Source: Gammaproteobacteria bacterium
GTDB lineage: Bacteria > Pseudomonadota > Gammaproteobacteria > Natronospirales > REEB76
Direction of reading: 5' to 3'
DNA length: 60,153 nucleotides
NCBI GenBank assembly: GCA_028870845.1
Contig: JAGWOR010000009.1
Span: forward strand, 1-60,153
In this document: in pieces, positions 19,470 to 27,288 of the stretch
Position numbering within the stretch: the first letter of the stretch is position 1
Layout: the number at the start of each line of letters is the position of its first letter
Made by a program: the position numbers and the translations under genes
The notes under the pieces: generated by a model
What the model was told of the DNA's origin: nothing
Seen by the model: only the letters and a program-made list of their open reading frames with translations
The model's database searches: none

Positions 19470-20201
19470 TCAATGAGCTGGCAGGTAACTCAGGGGGTTC
19501 ACGGGTTTGCCGTTATAGCGAATTTCAAAATGCAACAGCGGATGTCCATTCCGGTCCAGGCCCATGGTGGCTATGGGTTCGCCGGCTTTCACCACATCCC
19601 CTTCCCTCACCAGCATGCTGTCATTGTCGGCATAGGCGCTCAGGAATCGATCACTGTTCTTGATTATGATGAGCTTGCCGTAACCGGCGATGGCGCTGCC
19701 GGTGTAGACCACTTTGCCGGCGGCGGCAGCCTGGATACCCTGGCCGCGCATGCCCGCAATATCAATGCCTTTGGACAGGGCATTATCCGGATGGAACATG
19801 CCCACCAAGGCACCCCGGGTGGGCCAAATCCAATGCACCGGCCCGGATGGCGGAGAATTGCCGGCTGAAGTTGCAGCCGTGGGCGCAGTCGGTCTGATCG
19901 CAGCTGCAACGAAGCTGGAAGGTGCGGCCAGCACCAGTTGCTGGCCGGGTTTTATGAGGAAGTCAGGGCCGATATTGTTCCAGGCGGCCAGATCATGATA
20001 ATCCAGCCCATAGCGCCAGGCGATGGAATACAGCGTATCTCCCTGCCTGACGGTATAGGTTCCAGGTAGAGGCTGCTGCGCAACCACGCTGGATGTCCCT
20101 GGCGGCAGGCTTTGCGGATTCCAACTCAGCGCGCCCGCACATCCGCTGATCAATAGGCTCAGGCCGGTGCTCAACCGCCGCACCCGGGAACCGGCTTTCA
20201 T
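19470..20201 (-). CDS. nlpD: Murein hydrolase activator NlpD (LysM/M23 lipoprotein)
   Basis: Envelope lipoprotein that activates the amidase AmiC at the division site. It has a lipobox ISGC (C21), a LysM domain ([17 protein letters not shown], about 48-92) and a C-terminal LytM/M23 domain. The M23 domain is degenerate: KGIDIAG replaces the HxxxD metal site and YADND stands where active enzymes have a His. This matches activators rather than active peptidases. It overlaps pcm by 4 bp and precedes rpoS. Confidence 0.92.
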   Translation of the reverse strand: MKAGSRVRRLSTGLSLLISGCAGALSWNPQSLPPGTSSVVAQQPLPGTYTVRQGDTLYSIAWRYGLDYHDLAAWNNIGPDFLIKPGQQLVLAAPSSFVAAAIRPTAPTAATSAGNSPPSGPVHWIWPTRGALVGMFHPDNALSKGIDIAGMRGQGIQAAAAGKVVYTGSAIAGYGKLIIIKNSDRFLSAYADNDSMLVREGDVVKAGEPIATMGLDRNGHPLLHFEIRYNGKPVNPLSYLPAH

Positions 20202-20863
20202 TCCGCACCTTCTACCAGCGGCACGAAATTGACCCGCTCCAGGAGCTTGCGGGTGTAATCGGTTTCATTGCGCCGTGTGATCAAGACCAGATCCTGCTCG
20301 TTATGGTTGCCGACCGGTATGACCATGCGCCCGCCAACCGCCAATTGCTCAAGCAATGCCGGAGGTACCTGCGCGGGCGCAGCGCCCACCAGAATACCGG
20401 CGTAGGGCGCATGCTGCGGCCATCCCCAGCCGCCATCTGCGTGCCGGAAGCGTACATTGCGGACTCCCAGGCCGCTCAATACTTGGCGCGCGCGTTGCTG
20501 CAACAGTCCCAGTCGTTCAACGCTGTACACCAACGGCACCAGTGACGCCAGGATCAGGGTTTGATAACCACAGCCAGTGCCGATTTCCAGCACGCTCTCC
20601 GGCACGTCCGCATGCAATAACGCCTCGGTCATGCGCGCCACCACGTATGGCTGTGAAATGGTCTGGCCCGAGCCGATGGGCAGTGCCATATCCTCATAGG
20701 CGCGGCTGGCCAGGGCTTCGTCTACGAACAGATGGCGTGGAGCCGAGCGGATCAGGTTGAGCACCTCCGGATTGCGTATGCCCTGCTCCTTGAGACGCGT
20801 CATGAGGCGCTCACGGGTTCGGGCGGAGGTCATGCCGATGCCCCGGGTACCAATAGCGTTCAT
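20198..20863 (-). CDS. pcm: Protein-L-isoaspartate O-methyltransferase
   Basis: Repairs isoaspartyl residues in aged proteins using SAM. The 221-residue protein has [16 protein letters not shown], the [15 protein letters not shown] substrate loop and the SAM-binding [13 protein letters not shown] family-typical C-terminal strand ([13 protein letters not shown]) is present. It overlaps surE and nlpD by 4 bp each, giving a coupled surE-pcm-nlpD cluster. The start may be internal at [11 protein letters not shown], ten residues in. Confidence 0.95.
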   Translation of the reverse strand: MNAIGTRGIGMTSARTRERLMTRLKEQGIRNPEVLNLIRSAPRHLFVDEALASRAYEDMALPIGSGQTISQPYVVARMTEALLHADVPESVLEIGTGCGYQTLILASLVPLVYSVERLGLLQQRARQVLSGLGVRNVRFRHADGGWGWPQHAPYAGILVGAAPAQVPPALLEQLAVGGRMVIPVGNHNEQDLVLITRRNETDYTRKLLERVNFVPLVEGAE

Positions 20864-21615
20864 GGCAGCGGTATGCCCTGGAGCCAGTGGGACAGGGGAT
20901 CCAGCGCGGTGTATTGGGTCAGATCAATCTGCAGGGGCGTAACCGACACATATCCGTGACGTACAGCATGAAAATCCGTGCCTATACCCGCATCCTGCTC
21001 AGCGCCCGGGGGACCAACCCAGTAGATGGGCCGGCCGCGCGGGTCATTGGATTTGGACACAGGTTCTGAGCGGTGCCGGTAACCCAGGCGCGTGGCCTGT
21101 ACGCCTTTCAGCTCTGCCCAAGGCATGTCGGGGACATTGACATTCAGAATGGTATTGGCGGGCAGCGGATGGCTCAGAAGCCGCTGGACCAGGTCACAGG
21201 TCACGCGCGCAGCGGTTGCATAGTGATGCGGCGTTTCGCTCACCAGCGAAACTGCGATGGCCGGATACCCCAGGAAGCGCCCCTCGATGGCGGCAGCTAC
21301 GGTACCGGAATACAGCACGTCATCCCCCAGGTTGGCGCCGGAATTGATCCCCGAAACCACCATGTCGGGCTCATGCTCCAGAAGCCCGGTGATGGCCAGG
21401 TGCACGCAGTCCGTGGGTGTGCCGTCCACGCATATAATTTCAGGCCCGTCCCAATGGACCCGCAATGGGGATTCCAGGGTGAGAGAATGGCTGGTGCCGC
21501 TGCGGTTACGGTCAGGCGCCACGATGGTAACGCTGGCAAAGGCCTTCAATGCCTCTGCCAGGGCGTTTAGTCCGGCCGCATGGCAGCCATCGTCGTTACT
21601 GACAAGAATTCTCAC
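20860..21615 (-). CDS. surE: 5'/3'-nucleotidase SurE
   Basis: Survival protein: metal-dependent nucleotidase/exopolyphosphatase. The GTG at 21615 gives [10 protein letters not shown], the exact conserved N-terminus with the metal-binding NDD, and a 251-residue protein (E. coli 253). A frame extending to 21642 adds nine residues without family support. Other motifs: [15 protein letters not shown] and [22 protein letters not shown]. In many relatives it directly follows truD; here truD is about 4 kb away. Confidence 0.95.
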   Translation of the reverse strand: MRILVSNDDGCHAAGLNALAEALKAFASVTIVAPDRNRSGTSHSLTLESPLRVHWDGPEIICVDGTPTDCVHLAITGLLEHEPDMVVSGINSGANLGDDVLYSGTVAAAIEGRFLGYPAIAVSLVSETPHHYATAARVTCDLVQRLLSHPLPANTILNVNVPDMPWAELKGVQATRLGYRHRSEPVSKSNDPRGRPIYWVGPPGAEQDAGIGTDFHAVRHGYVSVTPLQIDLTQYTALDPLSHWLQGIPLP

Positions 21616-21701
21616 CCACTGTTTTCCACGGCTTCTGTGCACGCCTAGGATACTGTAAAAACACGCTTGATATACTCTTGGTTCGTCAGCTGGTTACGAT
21701 C

Positions 21702-22241
21702 ATGCCGAACAAGCACAAGCCAAGCGAGCAAGAGCTGCGCGAATTCCGCGAGGCGGTAGCGGACATCAAGCCATTGCCTTCGAAACCGGTGCATAAAATT
21801 CCCAAACCCAAGCCACAGGCGCGCTTTGCCCGCGCCGCGGCTGCCGAGGTGCTGCAGGAAAGCCTGAATGGAGATCCGGATCCGGAGGATTCACTGCTAG
21901 GCAAGGGCCTGTACTACGCCAAACCCGGCGTGCAACAGGCGGTGCTGCGCAAACTGCGCCGCGGCCATTACAGCATCGCTGCAGAGCTGGATCTGCACGG
22001 CTTGCGCATTGCCGATGCCCGCACTGTGTTGGCCGAATTCCTGCAAACCATGCGCGGCACCGGTTTGCGCTGCGTGCGTATCATCCACGGCAAAGGTTAC
22101 CGCTCCGGGCCGCGCGGGCCGGTCCTCAAACAAAAGCTCAACGTCTGGTTGCGGCAGCGCCAGGACGTCATCGCGTTTTGCTCGGCCCGCCCCGTGGATG
22201 GCGGTACCGGCGCGCTCTACGTGCTGTTCAGCGGCCGCTGA
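21702..22241 (+). CDS. Smr-domain protein (YdaL/SmrA-type)
   Basis: A 179-residue protein with a basic, Pro/Lys-rich N-terminal half and a C-terminal Smr domain: LDLHGL at the start, then VRIIHGKGYRSG and GGTGALYVLF at the end. These are the LDxHG and HGxG signatures of small MutS-related endonuclease domains without MutS, as in SmrA/YdaL. Nuclease activity is inferred from the family. The ATG at 21702 is preferred to a TTG at 21678; no strong ribosome site precedes either. Divergent from surE. Confidence 0.85.
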   Translation: MPNKHKPSEQELREFREAVADIKPLPSKPVHKIPKPKPQARFARAAAAEVLQESLNGDPDPEDSLLGKGLYYAKPGVQQAVLRKLRRGHYSIAAELDLHGLRIADARTVLAEFLQTMRGTGLRCVRIIHGKGYRSGPRGPVLKQKLNVWLRQRQDVIAFCSARPVDGGTGALYVLFSGR

Positions 22242-22273
22242 CACCGGAAATTCAAACTACGGGGAGTACGCGC

Positions 22274-22453
22274 ATGCACATTACCCTGAACATCAACCTG
22301 CTGGTGTTATTCACCCTGCTGGGAGGCCTGGTCATCCTGTTCTGGCCGAAGCTGTTGGAACGCTGGAAACCGCTGCGCTATATCCTTGGGATTGGTCTGC
22401 TGGCGCTGGGGTTCATGAACCTCTTCGGCCTGCATGTGATTATCATCAATTAA
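22274..22453 (+). CDS. 59-residue membrane protein (DUF3096-like)
   Basis: A tiny protein with two hydrophobic segments (about 6-24 and 36-58) around a short basic WPKLLERWKPLR turn, so probably a helical hairpin in the inner membrane. Length and pattern recall the DUF3096 family, a tentative match. GGGGAG 8 nt before the ATG makes translation very likely. It follows the Smr gene by 32 bp on the same strand. Function unknown. Confidence 0.7.
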   Translation: MHITLNINLLVLFTLLGGLVILFWPKLLERWKPLRYILGIGLLALGFMNLFGLHVIIIN

Positions 22454-22616
22454 AACGTATGCCCGGCGGTCCAGGCTTCTTAACCCCCTGCCTGTGGAAA
22501 GGGCCGGTCCACTCTGACCCCATTTCCCCTGGATGCCGCCAGCTGTTTCCAGTCGGCGTTGCCAGCTGGATCACTCATAGAGGCAATTGTAGGTTATTCA
22601 GAGAATACAGAATGTA

Positions 22617-24110
22617 TCACGATTGAATCGTTGGCATGACTAACTTAGCATTATTGGACTTATCGAATGCGTTTGCTGATTCCAACTGTTTTAACGCCGT
22701 GCCGTATTCATTAAAATCCAGGTGACGGCTAAAATCTTGTGCATGGGATAGCATCCTTACATAGGCAGCATCGTCCGAATTACGGGTGATCGCGCGCATA
22801 CCACTTAAATAGTCTTCCCGGTATACCGTGGGAATGATAACCCGAGCCAACCTGGCCGCTGATAATTCGGCATTCATAAACAGCCTGGCGATGCGCCCGT
22901 TACCATCGTCAAACGGGTGCACTTCGGAAACCAGGAACATCATGTAGGCCGCCCGCCCAGATGGATCCGGTATGGATTCTCTACGCAAGAAACCATGATG
23001 CAAGGTTCCACGTACCAGTTCTGGCTCTACAAAATGTGTATTCCCGGCTCTATCGGGTTTTTCCTTGAACAAGCCGGGATGCATAGCTGGACGCTGCCGC
23101 ATGAGTATTTCGTGACGTTCCTGCAGCAGGCTTATAAATTCTCCGGGCTGCCCTGGAGTCTGATTCCGGAACCTCCGGTCGATAATCAATTGGTAGGTTC
23201 CAATAATGTCATGGGCATCTTCAGGCCGCGATTTGGGCGGTAATCCATCGAGCACAAAAGACTTGGCCTCTTCAACTTCGAATTCCGTGCCTTCGATGAA
23301 ATTTGAGAAGTACGCCTCGAAGAATGCTTCATTGATTATGGCCTGCCGGGAAACAGCCACTTCCTGGAAGTGGCGCACGGGAACGGTTCTCAAGTATGCG
23401 GCCAGCCGGTCAAAAGCTTCTACCCGTGCGATATCGAATGGAAACTTATCGGTACGCCCCCGCGCAACCGGCGACTTCAGTTTCGCCTTCTGTGTACCCA
23501 GTAACCGGCCGATCAGCTTATACAGCCGCTGGTACTCGGCTTCCCAGCCGAATTGACCGGCAATGATTTTGGCCCGATCCCGCAACTCATTCAGCCAGGC
23601 ATCACCGCGCGCGTCCCGCGCCCTGATCAAGCGTTCCTCGACCTCCTCCCGGGATACGGTCTTGGCCGGTATCCCCATACGCGGCCGGCTGATTTGCATG
23701 TTTTCCAGGAACATACGCGGCTCGGACGACATCCAGGCATTGTGGGGAAGCGGTATGTCATCCTGCCTTGGCCCTGGACCTGCAGTGAAATGCACCACTA
23801 CACCAGCCGTTAACGTGATGTTGCGGCTGTACTTATAGGTTGCATATATATGAGCGCCACTGGGTTGCCCACCCAGGAATGCAGTGCGGTGGCTCAGTAC
23901 ACTGCCAGGGTATAAAGCGCCCATAACCTCATAGAGATTCCGGCGTACGATTTTCTCCAGCGGATCATCCAAGTTGCCTGTGTAGAGCCCGGGCAGGATC
24001 CTGCGGGCAGTACCCTGCTTGACCGCGCGGCTGGCCTCCTGAGCCAAGGCCTGGTCTGCCGCGGGCACCACCCAGATTTCAGGATAGGTTTTGTCAGGTT
24101 TTGTAGGCAT
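22617..24110 (-). CDS. Fic-family AMPylase with AbiEi-like N-terminal domain
   Basis: A ~497-residue protein. The Fic core HPFDDGNGRIAR (398-409) has the catalytic His, the Mg-binding Asp and the nucleotide-binding Gly/Arg residues, so it is predicted to transfer AMP (or a related group) to a target hydroxyl. SNFIEG (269-274) fits the (S/T)xxxE(G/N) inhibitory helix placed before the core (class II), so it should be self-restrained. The first ~120 residues (ARRILPGLYTGNLDDP, then PGSVLSHRTAF) resemble the AbiEi-type antitoxin/regulator fold with an N-terminal winged helix. The ATG at 24110 is used; a GTG at 24119 is possible. Neighbours are mobile-element remnants. Target unknown. Confidence 0.85.
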   Translation of the reverse strand: MPTKPDKTYPEIWVVPAADQALAQEASRAVKQGTARRILPGLYTGNLDDPLEKIVRRNLYEVMGALYPGSVLSHRTAFLGGQPSGAHIYATYKYSRNITLTAGVVVHFTAGPGPRQDDIPLPHNAWMSSEPRMFLENMQISRPRMGIPAKTVSREEVEERLIRARDARGDAWLNELRDRAKIIAGQFGWEAEYQRLYKLIGRLLGTQKAKLKSPVARGRTDKFPFDIARVEAFDRLAAYLRTVPVRHFQEVAVSRQAIINEAFFEAYFSNFIEGTEFEVEEAKSFVLDGLPPKSRPEDAHDIIGTYQLIIDRRFRNQTPGQPGEFISLLQERHEILMRQRPAMHPGLFKEKPDRAGNTHFVEPELVRGTLHHGFLRRESIPDPSGRAAYMMFLVSEVHPFDDGNGRIARLFMNAELSAARLARVIIPTVYREDYLSGMRAITRNSDDAAYVRMLSHAQDFSRHLDFNEYGTALKQLESANAFDKSNNAKLVMPTIQS

Positions 24111-24130
24111 AGCGGTCACGAGATTCTGGA

Positions 24131-24139
24131 TTTGTCAAA
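24131..24139. promoter_or_regulatory. Palindrome TTTGTCAAA, candidate operator 1 of fic
   Basis: A 9-bp odd palindrome (TTTG-W-CAAA), extended to ATTTGTCAAAT here. It lies at the expected transcription start of the fic promoter, 31 bp from an identical copy at 24162-24170. About three helical turns separate them, so both would face the same side of DNA. Suggested binding by the Fic protein's own N-terminal domain is an inference. Confidence 0.4.
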
Positions 24140-24140
24140 T

Positions 24141-24169
24141 ATCGTAGTAATATAAGTTGTTTTTGTCAA
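24141..24169 (-). promoter_or_regulatory. Sigma-70-type promoter of the fic gene
   Basis: On the minus strand, TTGACA (24169-24164, a perfect -35) is followed by a 17-bp spacer and TACGAT (24146-24141, 4 of 6 matches to -10). The predicted start lies about 24 bp before the ATG at 24110. The surrounding 60 bp are unusually AT-rich compared with the GC-richer neighbourhood. Confidence 0.55.
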
Positions 24170-24170
24170 A
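24162..24170. promoter_or_regulatory. Palindrome TTTGTCAAA, candidate operator 2 of fic (overlaps -35)
   Basis: An exact second copy of TTTGTCAAA. It covers the -35 hexamer of the fic promoter. A partial third copy in opposite orientation (GACAAA) is at 24187-24192. A regulator bound here would block RNA polymerase. Confidence 0.4.
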
Positions 24171-24254
24171 CTTAATATATTTATAAGACAAATTTACTTC
24201 CTGGGAAACAGTAAGGTCGCAGCCTTTACCTCTGTGACCATTGGTGGAGTGTTT

Positions 24255-24434
24255 ATTGAGCTGGAGAATTTAAAAAACGACCTGACCTGGCACCGCCCGT
24301 TCCAGACGCGCGACCAGGCCCGATCGGCCATCTTTGATTACATTGAAGTGTTTTATAACCGGCAACGGTTACATCAAACCCTGGGCTATGTCAGTCCAGT
24401 CCGGTTCGAGCAGCAGCATGTTGCTGTATCTTAG
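24255..24434 (+). pseudogene. IS3-family transposase (OrfB) C-terminal remnant
   Basis: About 57 codons matching the end of an IS3-type DDE transposase: LKNDLTWHRPFQTRDQARSA, then IFDYIEVFYNRQRLHQTLGY ending in SPVRFEQ. The catalytic D,D segments and the whole 5' part are missing, so it is inactive. It ends 36 bp before an RHS gene fragment. The sequence after its stop (CTGTGGAAACGGGGTCGGTT at 24443-24462) looks like the element's terminal repeat. Confidence 0.8.
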
Positions 24435-24469
24435 CCATGTGTCTGTGGAAACGGGGTCGGTTCAGATGG

Positions 24470-24939
24470 AGTAGGCGGTATATCGCTCGTTGCGCTGTGG
24501 CTGTTTTTCGCGCGCTGAGGTTTGTATTGGCGCTCTGGTAGGTGCGGTGCTTATCGGGGGCATAGCTGAAGCTGCTCCAGTTACTGCCCGTGCTGCAGTT
24601 ACCGCCGCCGGCATCGATGCAGGTGGGCATGTTCAGGCTGTTCCAGGTGATGGCAGTACCATTCCTGTTTACCATGTTGCCGTTGGCATCGTAGGTGTAA
24701 GTTCCTGGATCGGGACCCGATACGCTGGTCACGGCGTGTGGACCTGCCGAACCACCATAAGCGTAGGATCCAGTATCCGACTTGTCGGTAATATCCCCGA
24801 TGGCATCATACTGGGTGGTGACCGGCGTCTGCACGCCGTTGCCGTTGGTGACCTGCGCCTGTGTAAGGCGGTTCAAGAGGTCGTACTGGAAGGTCTCGCT
24901 GGCGCCATGGATGGTATCGGCTCGGCTGAGGAGATTGCG
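24470..24939 (-). pseudogene. RHS/YD-repeat protein fragment
   Basis: A stretch of about 150 codons with the RHS-core pattern: RNLLSRADTIHGASETFQYD, LLNRLTQAQ, YDAIGDITDKSDTGSYAYGG, HAVTSV, YTYDANGNMVNRNGT and WNSLNMP. It is bounded upstream by an in-frame stop at 24942-24940 and downstream by the IS3-like end near 24470. Both the N-terminal repeats and the C-terminal toxin-bearing tip are absent. It is a relic of a larger polymorphic-toxin-type or wall-associated gene split or trimmed by the IS element. Confidence 0.8.
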
Positions 24940-24996
24940 TTAACAGTGCCGCTTGTCTGTGTTCACAGGTAACTGCCCGTCGGGATTCAATTAAAG

Positions 24997-25764
24997 TTAT
25001 CGTTGCGTTTTACGCGCCGCCAATTCGGCCAGCAGCGCGCGCATGGCGCTTTGCGCCTCCACACCAAACCACACCTGCGTCAGCTCATCGTGGCTGCGTT
25101 TGCCCAGCCGGGCGAACAATTCACCCAGATCGCTGCGCGCCTGCTTGCGGGTGGCAACCACCGCCTGCGCCGGCAGTTCCAGCAGGCTGCGGCACCATTC
25201 CACCGCTGCCGGCACCACCTGCTGTATGGATAGAACCTGATCCACCAGGCCCACCCGCAAGGCCTCCTCAGGTGAGATCAACAGACCGTGCACGCACAGG
25301 CGTTCTGCCTGCCGCATCCCCACCAGGCGCGCCAGTGCCGCATGGATGACCGGCGGCACCGGCAAACCCACACGCACTTCATTCAGGCCGATTTTAAACG
25401 GACCTTCAGCCGCGATCCGGGTGTCGCAGAATATCGCCAGCACCGCGCCACCGGCAGGGCTGTGGCCGGTGATCGCCGCCACCACGGGCACCGGCGACTC
25501 GGCAATCAGGCGCAGTAAATCGATGAATTCCTTCCAGAAGGCGCTCATGGCCTCCCGATCCAGTTTCAGCAGTGCCGGGACATCCAGTCCGGCGGAAAAC
25601 ATGCCCTCGGCGCCGGACAGGATCAGGGCGCGTTTGCCCTCCCCGGGGGCCGCCTGGATGGCCAGCCGCAGCGCGTGCACCAGTGCCGGGTTCAGGGCAT
25701 TGGCGGGCGGATGCGCCAGGCGCAATTCCAGAATATCCGGCTGGTGGTCAATCCGCGTCAGCAT
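24997..25764 (-). CDS. Enoyl-CoA hydratase/isomerase-family protein, closest in motif to enoyl-CoA delta-isomerase
   Basis: A 255-residue crotonase-fold enzyme. The signatures FSAGLD, GHSPAGGA and KIGLNEVRVGLP match the mitochondrial-type delta3-delta2-enoyl-CoA isomerase (ECI1/DCI) better than hydratases. The first two supply the oxyanion hole and the Glu in GLNE stands where the isomerase's catalytic acid/base is expected. It would act on unsaturated acyl-CoA in fatty acid oxidation. The ATG at 25764 is used; a frame to 25830 has no family support. The gene overlaps truD by 17 bp on the same strand. No other beta-oxidation gene is near. Confidence 0.8.
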   Translation of the reverse strand: MLTRIDHQPDILELRLAHPPANALNPALVHALRLAIQAAPGEGKRALILSGAEGMFSAGLDVPALLKLDREAMSAFWKEFIDLLRLIAESPVPVVAAITGHSPAGGAVLAIFCDTRIAAEGPFKIGLNEVRVGLPVPPVIHAALARLVGMRQAERLCVHGLLISPEEALRVGLVDQVLSIQQVVPAAVEWCRSLLELPAQAVVATRKQARSDLGELFARLGKRSHDELTQVWFGVEAQSAMRALLAELAARKTQR

Positions 25765-26815
25765 CACCCTGTACCTCATTCGAATCAGTGAAATCCACCA
25801 GTTCCCGCAACACCGCCGTGGCATAGGCACCCGCTGGCAGGAAAAATTCCATCATCAGTCTGTCGGGGGCGCTGGCATCCCATGTAAGATCCCGCAGCGG
25901 CAGGCGCAAGGCCCGGCGTGCCGCCTGTACCCCCGCCCGCTCCAATCCCCCGGCATAGATAGCATGGTCGCTGGCAACCTCGGTTTCCAGTAATGCTACA
26001 CGGCCGGATGTCCTGTTCTCGCCCGCGCCCCACAGCGGACCGGTGGGATGCAAGTCACAGTCCCGCGCGCGCGCCAGCAAAGTGGCGTCCACATGCTCCA
26101 CTGCAAACACACTGTGGCTGCCATCCAGCATGCAAACCTCCCCCGGCTGCGGTATGTTCCAGGACTGTGTTTCCACGCGCTTTGACAGCAGCGCGTTGAA
26201 AATCAGGCTGCGTGCCGTGGACAGCAGCAGTCCGCGCAGCTTCCGGTCCCTGATCGGATCCTTGCCTGAAAACATGGCGGCAGTGCGGGGAATATTTGCG
26301 CCAGCACGGCCAAACCGCTGCGGTCCAAAATAATTGGGGACGCCCAGCCGCCGCATGAGACCAAGCTTTGGTTCCAGACTGTTTGAAGGCACGGACAAAC
26401 CGCGTAGCACCAAGCGGAAGCGGTTGCCTTTGAGAGCGCCGATGCGCAGTTTGCGGCGATGCCGTGCACATCCCAGCACCCGGAATTCCGGGTGCTGGTG
26501 TGAGGTGAAATCCGGGGTGGGACGCTTACCCAGCCTGAGACTGAAATGTTGCATAGCCAGGGCATGCCGGTCCTTGATGCCTGCATAGCTCACCTCACGC
26601 GCTGGTATCCCCACATAACGCGCCAGTTCCCGGGCCACCCATAGGGTGTTGGCACTGCGTTTCTCCACCCGGACGAGCAGGTGCTCGCCCTGGCCGTCCG
26701 CTTCGAAACCCAGGACCTCCTCCACCGCGAAATCCTCGGGCGTCGTGCGAATGCGCGCCTCGGCCGTGATCACACCATGCGCAAGCGCCCAATCCGGCAG
26801 GCGTGACTGAAAAAT
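25748..26815 (-). CDS. truD: tRNA pseudouridine13 synthase TruD, probable ATT start
   Basis: Makes pseudouridine 13 in tRNA-Glu. The core has GIKDRHA with the catalytic Asp (D82 in this reading), GVPNYFGPQRFGRAG and LPAGAYATAVLREL. The first usual start codon in frame is a GTG at 26773, but family-like residues (SRLPDWALAHG) continue before it. The open frame reaches an ATT at 26815 that overlaps the ispF stop (TAATT) and has GGAGG 7 nt upstream; CTG at 26800 is the other choice. The ATT reading gives 355 residues, near E. coli's 349. Confidence 0.9.
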   Translation of the reverse strand: MFQSRLPDWALAHGVITAEARIRTTPEDFAVEEVLGFEADGQGEHLLVRVEKRSANTLWVARELARYVGIPAREVSYAGIKDRHALAMQHFSLRLGKRPTPDFTSHQHPEFRVLGCARHRRKLRIGALKGNRFRLVLRGLSVPSNSLEPKLGLMRRLGVPNYFGPQRFGRAGANIPRTAAMFSGKDPIRDRKLRGLLLSTARSLIFNALLSKRVETQSWNIPQPGEVCMLDGSHSVFAVEHVDATLLARARDCDLHPTGPLWGAGENRTSGRVALLETEVASDHAIYAGGLERAGVQAARRALRLPLRDLTWDASAPDRLMMEFFLPAGAYATAVLRELVDFTDSNEVQGDADAD

Positions 26816-27288
26816 TAGTTTTCCTCCAATAGCACCACCACCAGCGCCGCTATGCCCTCACCGCGGCCAATGAAACCCAAGCGTTCGGTGGTGGTGGCCT
26901 TAATATTCACACGTTCCACCGGCATCGCCAGGTCAGCAGCGATGTTTGCGCACATGGCTGGCGCATGCGGCGCCAGCCGTGGCTCCTGGGCGATCACCGT
27001 GGCATCCACGTTGACAGGCCGTAATCCCGCTTCACGGACCAACGCCGCGACAGCGGCCAGCAGACGCCGGCTGTCGATGCCCTTGTTCTGCGGATCCGTG
27101 TCCGGGAAATGGCGCCCGATGTCGCCGAGCCCCGCGGCGCCCAGCAATGCGTCGCAGAGCGCGTGTAACAGCACGTCACCATCGGAATGCGCATGGATTC
27201 CCTGCCGGTGTGGAATGTGCACGCCGCCCAGCACGATTTCACGCCCCGGGCCAAAGGCATGCACATCCAGTCCCTGGCCGATCCTCAT
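26815..27288 (-). CDS. ispF: 2-C-methyl-D-erythritol 2,4-cyclodiphosphate synthase
   Basis: Fifth enzyme of the MEP isoprenoid pathway. The 157-residue protein has the zinc ligands in [12 protein letters not shown] and [18 protein letters not shown], plus DTDPQNKG and the C-terminal [17 protein letters not shown]. It is preceded by ispD with a 4-bp overlap. Its stop codon overlaps the presumed ATT start of truD. Confidence 0.97.
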   Translation of the reverse strand: MRIGQGLDVHAFGPGREIVLGGVHIPHRQGIHAHSDGDVLLHALCDALLGAAGLGDIGRHFPDTDPQNKGIDSRRLLAAVAALVREAGLRPVNVDATVIAQEPRLAPHAPAMCANIAADLAMPVERVNIKATTTERLGFIGRGEGIAALVVVLLEEN

